Assembly (NCBI GenBank): GCA_013397115.1
Contig: VWZW01006873.1
Coordinates: 378,477-442,476 of the forward strand
Origin: Edolisoma coerulescens
Taxonomy: Eukaryota; Chordata; Aves; Passeriformes; Campephagidae
Length of the DNA: 64,000 nt
Reading direction: 5' to 3'
Shown here: positions 1 to 10,946 of the stretch, one piece after another
How the letters are laid out: every line of letters begins with the position of its first letter
Position numbering within the stretch: position 1 is the stretch's first letter
Notes under the pieces: model-generated
The model's database searches: none
Seen by the model: the letters and a program-made list of their open reading frames with translations, nothing else
Told to the model about the DNA's origin: nothing
Program-made: the position numbers and the translations under genes

Positions 1-714
1 GTAGACAGCATACAATAGCTCATGTCATGTTTGTCATCGGCTTTTTCAGTTAAATGCTCATGCTGCTGTTTCTTGAAAATAACTTTAAAATATTGCAATA
101 GAATATACAAAGAACAAAGAGAGTTATATCAACTTTTAAGTGTGCCTGTGGTGGAAATCTGTCTGTAACCTGGGTAATACACTCAGGTTTTTTCAGATAT
201 CACCAATAAACTTAGAAAGAAGTAGAGTTTATTGAACATCTAATTAAAGCAGCCGCAACAGGGAAACAATCATCATGCTGATAAGGTGAAAAGGAGGAAG
301 TTTAGTTAAAATACAAATATATTCATTTTCCCCCACGATTAGTCAATATTTGGAATTCTTTAGCCCAAGAAGAATAAGCTGACTCAGGCTCACTGTGATG
401 AATCTGTCTTATTTCTACTGAAGCTGAAGTCATGGAGGAAGACAATAATCCGGATCATGAAAGTTCATCTCATAGAAACAAGTTATTATAACAGTCAGTT
501 CACAAAACTTTTCAGTAATTTTCAAGAACTCAGAATTTTCAGAACTGGTTGTCAGTAAAGTATTGACAACCTATGTAAAGGTTGTCAGTTGTTTCTTACA
601 AAGGAAAGTCCTGTGTAAAGAATACAGCTTAACATAACAGCGTAATGTCATGATAACAAAGTACTTTCATTTCCCTTTAACAATTTGATCTCTTTCAAGT
701 TTAAGGCTGGTTAA
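1..714. other. AT-rich unique sequence, no gene seen
   Basis: This stretch is AT-rich and non-repetitive. I see no splice-bounded open frame, no RNA gene and no recognisable transposon in it. It shades into a purine-rich, G-rich patch at about 715-790 just before the GC-rich gap region. Confidence 0.6.
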
Positions 715-934
715 CGGTTAGGACATGGAGTGGGGTGGGAGAGCCAGAGGGATGAAGAGGATGGGAATGGGGAAAGGTTTGCTCTCAGGGCCTGCACTTT
801 TTTGAACATGTTTTATGCCAATGGGCATAAGTAATGAGAGTATGAGAAACTATAATCAAACCACTTCTAGTGGACATCAGTGGACAGGTCCGTGGTGGTG
901 CTCCAGCCCCACGACCTGTGGCCAGCCCCTGTCA

Positions 935-1312
935 NNNNNNNNNNNNNNNNNNNNNNNNNNNNNNNNNNNNNNNNNNNNNNNNNNNNNNNNNNNNNNNNNN
1001 NNNNNNNNNNNNNNNNNNNNNNNNNNNNNNNNNNNNNNNNNNNNNNNNNNNNNNNNNNNNNNNNNNNNNNNNNNNNNNNNNNNNNNNNNNNNNNNNNNNN
1101 NNNNNNNNNNNNNNNNNNNNNNNNNNNNNNNNNNNNNNNNNNNNNNNNNNNNNNNNNNNNNNNNNNNNNNNNNNNNNNNNNNNNNNNNNNNNNNNNNNNN
1201 NNNNNNNNNNNNNNNNNNNNNNNNNNNNNNNNNNNNNNNNNNNNNNNNNNNNNNNNNNNNNNNNNNNNNNNNNNNNNNNNNNNNNNNNNNNNNNNNNNNN
1301 NNNNNNNNNNNN
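935..1312. other. Assembly gap (378 N)
   Basis: A run of 378 unknown bases. Both flanks (about 880-934 and 1313-1480) are clearly GC-rich and contain CpG, unlike the AT-rich surroundings. Such gaps in bird assemblies often fall in GC-rich promoters, first exons or minisatellites that sequence poorly. What is missing cannot be told from the window. Open frames that run through the N block are artefacts. Confidence 0.95.
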
Positions 1313-1480
1313 GCTTGACAGCCTGCTTGCCAGGCACCTTTGTGGCAGGCTTCCCACAGCAGGAAGCGGCTCTGCCGACGAGATCCGCCGGGAGGTTTGG
1401 AGCCTGGACAGTCCTTCCTCTCCCTGGCTGCTTTTCTCCTGCGAGTTAACGGGCTGACCGCAAGGGGTCAAGCGCTCTCA
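1313..1480. other. GC-rich, CpG-containing patch beside the gap
   Basis: The bases right of the gap are GC-rich with several CpG dinucleotides, for example around 1367-1392 and 1448-1470, and they match the GC-rich 50 bases left of the gap. Together they could be the edge of a CpG island or a GC-rich repeat. No TATA box, repeat unit or transposon was recognised. The function is unknown. Confidence 0.4.
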
Positions 1481-1767
1481 GGTCTGCCCTTCTTGTTATC
1501 GTTGTTGCTACAGCTGCCACTGTAGCACAGATCAAGAATTGTGTCTTTCCTCCAAAACTCTGTCTGTGAAAGTGATCCCAGAGATACTTCTGGGTCAATA
1601 TGCTGGCTTTTCCTGAGAAAAGAACCCCAAACATTTTCCTGCTTCTGAAACATATAGACTCCTTGATCTCTTTCGAGGTTCTCTAGCACCTTGGATACAA
1701 AACCTTCCATAGTTTCAGAAGAGTGCCCTGATTTAGGTTTCCTGCATTTCATAGCAAACACACTCAC
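1468..1767 (-). CDS. Unassigned exon-like open frame (uncertain)
   Basis: An open frame of about 99 codons on the minus strand runs from 1767 to a TGA at 1468. Its first codon is GTG, and the first real ATG is six codons in. The predicted peptide is hydrophilic, with a balanced mix of charged residues (a Glu-Asn-Leu-Glu-Arg-Asp stretch, later Asn-Lys-Lys-Gly-Arg) and no low-complexity run, which makes it more protein-like than most frames here. It ends beside the GC-rich gap region. I do not recognise the family, and no clear donor or acceptor decides its limits. It could be a chance frame, an exon of an unplaced gene, or part of a non-coding transcript. Confidence 0.15.
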   Translation of the reverse strand: MSVFAMKCRKPKSGHSSETMEGFVSKVLENLERDQGVYMFQKQENVWGSFLRKSQHIDPEVSLGSLSQTEFWRKDTILDLCYSGSCSNNDNKKGRPESA

Positions 1768-4700
1768 GTTTAAAGCATGTGTAATTTACATGTTTGCTGA
1801 TGGATAATGACAATGATATTGATATTACTACTGCGACATTTGCTGAAGAAATGGTATTACTTTTCAGCATATTTACTTGCTTGCAGAGATGCATAATTTT
1901 CTCCTTAAATTATTCTTAAGAACCATGCTGATTCAAAGATGATAGTGCGTTTTTACTACAAATAAACTACAAATAAATGTAGACACATTTGGAAATGATA
2001 TTTTAGAAAGGACTCAAAATATGTGTGACATTTTATGAGTCCAAAGGAAACTGTAACTCAGTCTAGGAATCAGAAAGCCAACTATAAAAGGGGAAAAGAA
2101 AAATCAATCATTCCAAATACTGACTTGGCCATGGTTTTTATCATAATCAAGGATCAATTAAGATTGCTGCTATTTCTTCAAAGCAGTAATTTTAAAATTC
2201 TGTATTACTGTTGTTGTTACTGACTGGACATATAGTCTATATTACTTAATTAAACCATTCTGGGAGCACTCATTCGTGAGCTGGCATGGCTGATCAGCGT
2301 AGAAAAACACGTCTCTGCTACTGCACTTCCTTAGACTCCAAAAAGGGTAGCTGCACACAAACTGCCTGCTGGGAATGGTGCCTGGCCATTCACAAATAAT
2401 GGCTTTCTATTTCTCTGGAAAATGTGATTTTTCCTCTACCAAAACTTGCAAGAGATCTTTGTATTGATTGAACATGCTTGAGAGTGCATTTCTAGCAACC
2501 ATGGGCATCCTCTGCCGCTGTTTTTTTTTCCCAGGTGCCAATTTGGCCTTAGGGATTTTTAAAACTGAAATTTAAGGATGCTTAGGAAAATTGTGGATTT
2601 GGGTACCAGCATGGTGAATAGAGTGAGATGGCAAGAAAAGTGCCATGTGATCTCCTTATGGAGGTCACAGTTTGACGGTGATCAGACAGATCACTGAACT
2701 TTTTGGTCAATGTAACCACAATTTCTGAGACCAGAACTAGAGATACCGGAGCAACTGGAAGAAGCTGATAAATGGAATTATTCTCTTTGGGGGAATTCCC
2801 ATGTTTCTTCAGAATTTTCCTTTAGGAATACAATGACACGTAGAAATACAGGGAGAGTGGAGCAGGTCAGAAGAATGTGTTCTCAGAGATGGTTTTCTGA
2901 CTGTGTCTCTCTGTGACACATCTCTGGATATTCAGTTTCTTGTTAGGGGTGTGAGGAAACAATTCACCATAAGTTGAAAGTATTCCCTGCCAGAAAAGCC
3001 TTGGGATTGGGGATTCAATGTATGACTCAGAGGGATCTTTGATAGGATGTATTCATATTGGTGTCTTATATTCCATTTTCTTACATTTAGTTTATTTGGA
3101 TTTTATTTTTTTATTTAAAAGAAAGTAGATAAATCTATGGGTGTCTGATATTGCAAAATACTACTACAGAGAAAGATTGCAGGTATTCTAACTGCTGCAA
3201 AAAATGTATTCAGTTCCAAAGAGATCGCATATACTTCTCCTGCAAAGAAAGTGGTAAATGAATGAGTTCAAAGGTTCATAGAGACAGGTCTTTTCTTTTA
3301 CCACCTAAGAACATAATGCATTAACAACATACATGTTGAGCTAAATTAAAATGAGTGTTAATCCTTGAAATAATTTTTTATACAATAGATGAACATATGA
3401 AAAGTAAGATATTAAAATGAGAAGCATTAAATATTAACAGGTTTTCAGATCAGAAGGCACTCACTCAAGGGTTTTGAATTGTCTCCCAGACAATGAAGAT
3501 GGGAGCTAATTAAACAGAAAATTATTTTAAAGGTAGTGAAGTAGGCAGCTATAATAATCTTTTAAAATCCCACCAAAATGTTCATGGATCACAGTGTTAA
3601 AGAAAGTAGTGTTATAAGTACTTGCTCTCTCTTAAATATGGTACTAAAATGTTCTTGTAGGGCAAATACACTGTCTGTCAATTTTTTTAAAAGTTAGCTG
3701 GATGTTCATAGTAGACATTAGCCTTGTCCCCTCCCTGGAGTTAGTGGGATGAGATCAATCCATCAAAATCAACAACACTTAGGGCTTTATGTCTTATTGC
3801 TTACAGTAACCTCGTGATATACAGCAGAATGCTCTCACTTCTGAAGAAACAAACTGGTGCATCTTTGTACTGATTACACGTGAACTACTTATATATACTC
3901 TCTTATTCATGTTTCTCGTTGTGTCTAATTCAAGTCATCACTTCTGACACAAGAACATTTCTTCTGCCACCTGCAGAAATGGAAGTATAAAACTAAGTGC
4001 AATTTTTTTTTTTTTCCAAATTAAATGTTTTCCTGTCTTCCATAAAGTTTTGATTAGTAAGACAATATACAAAAAAAAAACCAACCACCCTATAGTTTTT
4101 ATTATGAATTTATACAGGATAGAGTCCTACCACATTTGTTGTGTATATGTAGATGAAAGGTCTAAGAAAATGCAATGGTATTATGGTGGCTAAACTAAAC
4201 TTTAACTTGTGTAGTAAATGCTCACAGATTTAGGGTACTTTATTTGCTCCTTTGTACCTGTTGAAAGAATTTATTAAGTTTTTTGAAAAGTTTGAACTAC
4301 CCATTTTAATCTTAATGGAATCGTCTCATATGTGTGTTTTTCATTTCCAACACAAGAATAATCTGATTTGCTTGTATTATTTTCTGTTCCTTAAAATGTA
4401 TTAAGGAACGTATGTTTTCTGTTAATAATCAGAAAAAGAAGCCATACTGAATTAAGTTTGTATTAGATGTTGTAACACATGCTTAACTGTAGAATTTTAC
4501 TTCATGTAATCTAAAATATAACATTTTGTGTGTCTTTGCTATCCTCCCCCCATCTTTTTTTTTTTGTCCCACGTAATCTAGAACAGCTCTGCCAGGTATT
4601 ACAGGATATAAAGAATTACTTCTAATTTCTTTGCAGGTGTTCCTATTTTATTTATCACCAAAACATCTGAGTGCTTCAGTGGCATCAGTTACCTTTGCTT

Positions 4701-6553
4701 CCTACCTCCTCAGAGAATCAAATAAGTTATAATCATACTTAAGGCATATTTATTGGAACATAAGTCTAGTACCTAATACTAGGAACAACTGAATAGGTGT
4801 TATTATCAAATTTCATAGCTGCTCACTTTGAAATGTGACCTGTCATCAGTGTCTTGATTAAGCATTTGCCTTGCTTTACAGACACAGATGTGTGTCATAC
4901 ATGTCCAGTAGGACAGTTGCACGTATTTGAACACTGGCAAAGCTACCCCTTTCTCCATGAATTTTCTAGTGGTCTCAGGCAGCTATCACAGATCTAAATT
5001 TTTGTTTGCATGATGAAAATCTCAAGTTAGTCCTTTTCCAAGCGAGTACTCCAAGTCACAAAGACTTCTAACTCTTGAGTTATGGTCGTCAGCCAACATG
5101 AAACACTGATACTATCTGGACTTCCTTATAGTTGCACTTATTACTGCAAAAATTCACTGTTGTTAGTAACTCCAGACGAGTTTCCAAAAGTAATTGAGCT
5201 AGTAACTCTACATGAGCTTTCAAAATAAAGCCCATGGATTTCAGAACTGGGTTTCAGAAGAACACAACTGGTAGATATAACAGTTATTTTTAATTGGAAA
5301 AACCTTATTTGATAGAGAAAAAAATTCCTTTCCTGATGCCTCTCAATCCTGTGCTCTTAATGAGGCAGATTTCAACTAAAATGCAGTATGCAATTATTTT
5401 TGAGTTTATGCTAACTCAGGGTCCTGCATTATTTTTGTAGTACTCATTACAGAAAAAGGGTGGTCTTCCTTGTGTCACTAGCCAAGGAAAGATAACTTTA
5501 GTCTCATCCATGTGCACACTTAGTGCTTACTGAAACCATTAAAAAAAAGACAAAATCTTTCCAGTCTTTACTCCCCAAAGAGGCTTTCTTCCATTTAGAC
5601 CTCTAACTGTCAGATGTTAGCAGGATCATGAAGAGCAGATACTTCTGAGCATGAAATACAGCATAGAAGGGAACCGAGTTGCTAATTTTGACCCAACTCT
5701 ATATGCCTTTGTTTAGTTGCATAAAATCTGATGCATTTGGCTTTTACTGTTGCTGTTGAGAGCATCCATCTCAAATGTACAGTGCATGAAGCATCAGTTT
5801 TGACTGTATTCTGGAAAAGCAACTATACTACTGTGCTTCAACACTAGCTGTTCTCATAGCTCAGGCCTCCCATTCAGGCTTTTTTGTCATGTATCATTTT
5901 TATTTCCCTCCCTTCTGTTTCAGAGATGCATAGTTTTCTACCTGCCAAAGCAAAAGAGATGGTCTGATTCCTGTTCCAATCTGTGGTCCAAAGGCTGCTG
6001 TTGAAGATGATATTTCAGTTTCTGGAAAATGACACTTCCTGTTGAAAGTACTCAGAGTATAAAACATTATTTCCTTCTGGAGCACAAGATCTCCAGGAAA
6101 AATTGAAAACAGTGGCTAGAGTGGTCATAGTTATAGCATTGGAAATGCATTGATGTTGAGGATAATGGACGAAAGAATGGTCCAGAAGGTGGACAGGGTT
6201 GTGAGGTCTACTTAAAAAGCATGTGTTACTGGTTTCATTGCAATCAATCAGTTGACCAGATGGAAGGTTAATGAGATGTTAAAATAAGTATTAAATTTTG
6301 TTGCAACAGGAAAAAGGGAATTCACTTCATGATTCGGGGAAAAACCCGCATTCTGGGTTTAAACAAGACAGGGACAGAACTTCTTGGGTGGCAGCTGCCA
6401 GGACCTTTCCTAAGAAAGAACTACACATTTTTGTAATGCATTTACTTGAAAAATCAAATATGAAATTGCTCTGAAACTATATAATCAAAATACAATACCA
6501 TATACATGAACATTTGACGGGTTCTATTTTCCTTTTCCCATCTGTTTTTTTTA
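1768..6553. other. AT-rich unique sequence, no gene seen
   Basis: About 4.8 kb of AT-rich sequence without a supported gene. It holds short T or A homopolymers (near 2520, 4003 and 4070) and a small perfect hairpin at 4386-4409. No CR1 tail, LTR signal or RNA gene was recognised. Short open frames here are within what chance gives at this base composition. Confidence 0.6.
4386..4409. repeat. Short perfect inverted repeat
   Basis: GTTCCTTAA at 4386-4394 is matched by its exact reverse complement TTAAGGAAC at 4401-4409, with a six-base loop. It could form a hairpin but has no U-run or other context that gives it a role. It may be chance. Confidence 0.7.
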
Positions 6554-7099
6554 TGCAGAGTTTGGATTAATACACAGGAGACTTCATCTTCTTGTACGGA
6601 CTCAAATGTTTATTATTTCCTATCTATGGTACAGTTATACAGATTGTGCTCTTAAGTTAACAAGGTGGAAAATGGCCGAAGAGTTCTGTCTTCCAAGGTC
6701 TTTTAAAGCCCAAACTACCCAATTATGAGATGCCAACTAATCTACCTCCAATAACTAATTTATTTAGGTTCCGCACTGCGGATTTTTTGGACCAATACCA
6801 AATCACCCAAACTTGTGAAGAAGAAGAAGAAGAAAGAAGAAGAACTAGCCTACTCCCAAAATCCTCCATCTTGTTACATGTATGTTACTTACCACTATAT
6901 CCCAGAAATTCTACATCTCTACGTGTTCCACCCAATGATATAACACACTTCTGTTTAATTACGCAGCCACCATTTCCATGCTATTGCATAATTTTTGCAG
7001 CCTTTTGTAAGGTCTCAGGTCAAATGCAGTGTGCTTTTGAGGATCACACTGCCTGTCAGTACTGAAAGACTGAAATTCTCTGAATCCAGGGTTCCAACA
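6554..7099 (-). mobile_element. Endogenous retrovirus LTR, minus strand
   Basis: I recognise this about 546-bp block as an LTR type found in songbird genomes. On the minus strand it would begin TGTTGGAA (at 7099) and end CTCTGCA (at 6554), the TG...CA ends expected of an LTR. Reading the minus strand, a TATA-like TTTAAAAG lies near 6708 and an AATAAA poly(A) signal is at 6609-6614 (TTTATT on the plus strand), about 95 bases apart. No coding region is attached, so it is a solo LTR or the remains of one. I found no target-site duplication, so the exact ends are uncertain. The family name is not assigned. Confidence 0.6.
6817..6844. repeat. GAA microsatellite inside the LTR
   Basis: About nine GAA-type units with one interruption. 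It lies inside the minus-strand LTR and is a likely length-variable site. Confidence 0.9.
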
Positions 7100-8151
7100 A
7101 ACATTAAACAAAAGTAAAATCCTGTTTAGAATTCTGAGATTTTAACTTAAAAAAAAAATCAAGAAAATTGTAAATCTTAGAGAATTTAAACACAGGTCAG
7201 TAAGTAGATATGTTGTCCCTAATACCTTGTAATTACACACAGAGGAAGGCCTGTATCACTGTGAAATTGATGACGTTTTCGTTTAGATAAGACAAGGAAT
7301 CAAACCACAGAACATAAGGCATATGTAAATCTTCCTATGATGTTTTTCAAGTCCACAAAGATGTGGCAAAATTTAAGCATATCACTCATTTTAAAAACCT
7401 TAATATTGCACTGGAAAGAATAATAAGGTTAAATTTTTTCTGTATTATCTTAAGATTACTTTAAAATGTCACAAGGAACAAAGTCCAATAGAATTTGTGG
7501 TGTAACTGTTTAATACCAACTGAGGCACTGGCAAAATGTCTTAAATCTATACAGTTACATTTTTAGAAGTCCATAGTTATATTTTAGCAATGCAACAAAG
7601 ATATTCAAAATTGAAGTGAAAACTAATTCAATTTCCCACTGAAAATAGCTGAATATGAAGGGCCTGAACTTTTCATGAAAACTGGTCAAGATCCTTGATA
7701 CTGTGAAGATATATTCCAAAATTATGGTTATACTTATAGAATTACAGTTGCTTATTAAATATCTGCAAAGTTTGTGTAATTGCAGTTTCAAAACAAGATT
7801 ACTGCCCTAATTTTGGAGTATTGTGATCATTATTGAGTTTTGTGAAATATATTCTTTTAAATGTAAAAGCTTCCTAATTTACCCACAGCTGCCTACAACT
7901 ATTCTGTGCATTTTCTGAGATACTACTTTTTTTTTTTTTTACTATCAGAGGAAACTCTGTGTTTGTTGGGCAGAGTTCTTTATACTGTCTGGATGTCTAA
8001 GATATTGCTTCTTCAGCTGTTCATGTTTGTGGCTGCCTCTGTTAAACAAAGTCATAAAAAACTATTGTATTTCTGGTTGCAAAAACCTATTTCATGCCAT
8101 TTGAACAGTGATCAGATGTCTTACACAAAACAGTTGTGTATTCTCACTGAG
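7100..8151. other. AT-rich unique sequence, no gene seen
   Basis: Between the LTR and the CR1 cluster I see only AT-rich sequence, with an A run near 7149 and a T run near 7927. The minus-strand frame at 7555-7791 is hydrophobic, lacks splice context, and is of a length expected by chance. Confidence 0.55.
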
Positions 8152-8870
8152 ACATGGCATCCACACCTTCTCTGGGTTACCTGTCCCAGTGCCTTACCAT
8201 CCTCTCAGTGAAGAACTTCTTCCTAATATCTAATCCAAACTCACTCTCTTTCAGTTTAAAGTCATTACCTCTTATTCTATTACCCTATGCCAGGTGAAAA
8301 ATCCCTCTTCAGGTCTCCTGTACACCCCCTTTAGCTTCAGGAAGGCTGCAGTAAGGTGTTCTTGGAGCCTTCTCTTTTCTGAGCTGAGCAGCCCAACTCT
8401 CTCAGCCTCTCCATGTATGAGAGGCTATTCAGACCCTCTTGATCATCTTCTTGACTCTCCTTTGGATTTATTCAAGCAGGTCCACGTCTTTCTTATATTG
8501 GGGGTTCCAGAGCTTGGCACAATTCTCTGGATAGGCCCTCCCCAGTGTGGAGTAGAAAGGTAAACTTGCCTCCCTCAACCTCTTGCCACTCTGCTTTTAG
8601 TGCAGTCCTAAAGGATACTGTTCATTTCCTGGGCTGTAAGTTCACACTGCCGGCTCATATTCAGTTTAACATCCACCAATACCTTGGAATCCTTCTCCAC
8701 AGGTCTGGTCTCAATGTATGCATCACCCTGACTGTATCCATGTTGAGGATTTCCCTGAGGCAGGTGCAGAACACATTTGTTCTTTTTAAATTTTATGAGG
8801 TTTGCACTGATCCACCTCTCCAGCTTATAAAGGTTCTTCTCAGCAAATGTGCTGCACTCCATGCTGTCTT
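8152..8870 (-). mobile_element. CR1 LINE fragment, minus strand (left part)
   Basis: Read on the minus strand this matches the 3' half of an avian CR1 LINE. On the plus strand it starts with a diverged form of the CR1 segment on failing pairs and house-keeping counts (CATCCACACCTTCTCTGGG). It continues through the usual pyrimidine-rich and CTCTCAGCCT-type stretches and the AGCTTGGCAC segment into coding-derived sequence near 8640-8850. The 3' tail with ATTCTATG repeats is absent, so the 3' end is truncated. Many substitutions and stops show it is long dead. It resumes at 9393 after an inserted LTR. Open frames on either strand across it are shadows of the element. Confidence 0.85.
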
Positions 8871-9392
8871 AGGTTACAGTGTAAGATGTAACCAAAAGTA
8901 CGTATTCTATCACCATCTGTTAAAACCAGGTGGGGCAGTGTTCTTTGTCTCTTCCATGACACATCCGTGATAACTCCCTCTGGCAAATATCTTCTGTTAA
9001 TGGGCCATCTAGCCTCGATGCATGACTCCAAAAATTACATCATACCATTGTGAGATGCTCCACCCCGGGGGGAGGAACCAAGCATTCCTACCTGGATATA
9101 ATCTGAGGTTTGGAACATCACAGGCAGCCTTTACTTACTAGATTCCCGGAGGACAAGAGCTACCACTGCACCTTCAGGTGAAGACCAGACCCTTCTACAG
9201 GATCACCCCTTCAACAGAACCACTTCATCTACATTGCCAGCACCACCCTGACTGACAGGGTATCAGGTTGTGTCTTGACTCTGTCAGTGTTCTTGTACTA
9301 CTGCATTTATTTTAATTTTCCTATTAAATTATAATTCTGACTTATGATCTCCCACTGGTTTGTTTTCAAACTAGTTCACTTTTCAACGTCTT
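8866..9392 (+). mobile_element. Solo ERV LTR nested in CR1, GTCTT target duplication
   Basis: A 517-bp block at 8871-9387 interrupts the CR1. It is flanked by identical GTCTT at 8866-8870 and 9388-9392, a 5-bp target-site duplication. CR1 homology stops at the left copy and resumes after the right copy. On the plus strand a TATA-like GGATATAAT lies near 9094 and an ATTAAA poly(A) signal at 9323-9328. The sequence matches an LTR type I remember from songbirds. The terminal bases are slightly mutated from TG...CA (AGGTTACA... and ...TTTCAAC). No internal retroviral genes are present, as expected after recombination between two LTRs. Confidence 0.8.
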
Positions 9393-9592
9393 GATAATGA
9401 TGTTAAAAAATAGCAGTCTTAATACCAGCCTTTGGGGAATGCCACTTGATGCCAATTTCCACTTGGATATTGAGCTGACAGCAGCCCTTTGACTGTGACC
9501 ATGCAGATGATTCGTATTCACTGAGAGGTCCGCTCATCAAATCCATATCTCTGCAATTCAGAGACAAGGATGTTGTGTGTAACAGCATGCTG
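9393..9592 (-). mobile_element. CR1 LINE fragment, minus strand (right part)
   Basis: This continues the CR1 broken at 8870. The plus-strand text passes through the segments that encode, on the other strand, the middle of the reverse transcriptase region, including the TCAAATCCATATCTCTGCAA-type stretch near 9537. Homology fades at about 9590, where a different repeat begins. The element is degenerate, with frameshifts and stops. Confidence 0.8.
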
Positions 9593-9600
9593 GGTGGGCC

Positions 9601-10028
9601 TGCATTTGGTTTTGTGCTGAAAACAATGTTGATAACCCAGGGATGTTTTTGTTACTGCTGAGGAGGCCTTGCATAGTATCAAGGATTTTCAGCTTCTCAC
9701 TCCAGCAGTGAGAAGGCTGGGGGTGCACAAGGAACGGCGAGGAGACACAGCCAGGACAGCTGACTCCAGCTGACGACAGGGATTCAATACCTTCTGGCAT
9801 CATGCTTTGCATTTAAAGCTGAGGGGAGAAGAAGGAGGAGATGGGACAGTTAGAGGGGTAGCGTTTGTCTACCCAAGTCATTGCTATGCATGATGGAGCT
9901 GTGCTTTCCTGGGGACGGCTGAACAGCTGCCTGCGCATGGGAAGGGTTGAACAGATTTCTACTTTTGCTTTGCTTGTGTGCACGTCATTTGCTTAACCTA
10001 TTAAACTGTCTCCATCTCAACCCAGGCT
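9601..10028 (+). mobile_element. ERV LTR fragment, plus strand
   Basis: This matches the 3' two-thirds of a common avian LTR. Landmarks in order are a GTGCTGAAAACAATGTTGATAA segment near 9614, the AGGCTGGGGGTGCACAAG segment near 9713, a TATA-like CATTTAAAG near 9810, the TCCTGGGGACGGCTGAACA segment near 9908, and an ATTAAA poly(A) signal at 10000-10005. Homology ends after about 10028, before the usual end of the LTR, so it is truncated on the right. The left edge abuts the CR1 remnant, and no target-site duplication is visible. The family name is not assigned. Confidence 0.65.
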
Positions 10029-10946
10029 GCCTACAGGAAAACAACTTCTTTTCCTCTATGCTGTTCTTGGGGTTTTTTTATTCCAAATTATTTGACATTT
10101 TACTATGGCATTTTTTAACTTTAAAAAACAGTGCCATGCTGCACTGTTCTTAAAGACACATTCAGTGACATTTTGGATTGTCTCACAGTCTTTCTTAAAA
10201 AAAGTTTTATTTCAGAAGCTAAATAGAGATTAAATGTTAACCAAACCAATAACCCAGAAGTTCAGTGACCTAATTAATAAATATTCATCTAGTGATCTCC
10301 AGAATGATGTCATACACATAACCTGAATCCCCATGACAGATGAGAGTCGTATTTTGCCTCTTACTGGATTGTCTGTCATTAACACATCCCTAAATTTTAA
10401 CTGCTGGTTCTCATGCCTACATTGTTCTGCAGTGATCTATTCAGACAGTAAGGTGGGTAAAAATTAATGGAGGTGTTCATTCTATGTCTTTCAGGAATTA
10501 AGGGGAGCCTACTATGAAAGAGATTCCACATCTTGCAGGTAATTATCTACATGGTAAAAGGAGCTTTTGCTTTTGAGGAGAAACCAGAATGATGACAGTA
10601 CTGGACTCTGCTAAGAGGAGAAAGGAAGAGATAAGAGATGAACACATCTTGCTTATTACTTTTCTTCTGTTTTTCTTCTCCTCCTTCTCTTTCTTCTGCT
10701 TATTCTTCCCTTTCTCTTCTCTCCTTTCCTTCTCCTCCTCCTCCTCAATTTTCTCCTCCTCCTCCTTGCAAATAATACTGTCAGATAGGATGTTCTAAGG
10801 CGTCACAGTAGGCAACTAAATCCATTAGATCACTTTTTGGTAAGATGAAGAAAACAATGTAAATATTATTATTTATTTGCAGAATTAAAAATACAGACCA
10901 ATTAAATATTTCTTGGTGGTTAAATTAAATAGTGAACATATATTAC
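10029..10946. other. AT-rich sequence with a polypyrimidine tract
   Basis: No supported gene. The only marked feature is the long pyrimidine-rich stretch at about 10656-10769. Open frames here, including the one across the tract, have biased low-complexity peptides and are not credible genes. Confidence 0.55.
10656..10769. repeat. Polypyrimidine (CT-rich) tract
   Basis: About 114 bases almost entirely C and T on the plus strand, with repeated TTC and TCC units such as CTCCTCCTCCTCC near 10733. Such mirror-like homopyrimidine DNA can form triplexes and often varies in length. It also makes a spurious open frame (10589-10798) whose peptide is mostly Ser and Phe. Confidence 0.85.

Noticed and set aside
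815..1471. Several open frames of 150-195 codons around the gap
   Set aside because: They are open only because the 378 N bases cannot contain stops.
8294..9031. Overlapping frames of up to 141 codons on both strands
   Set aside because: They fall in the CR1 remnant and the nested LTR; no intact element protein is encoded.
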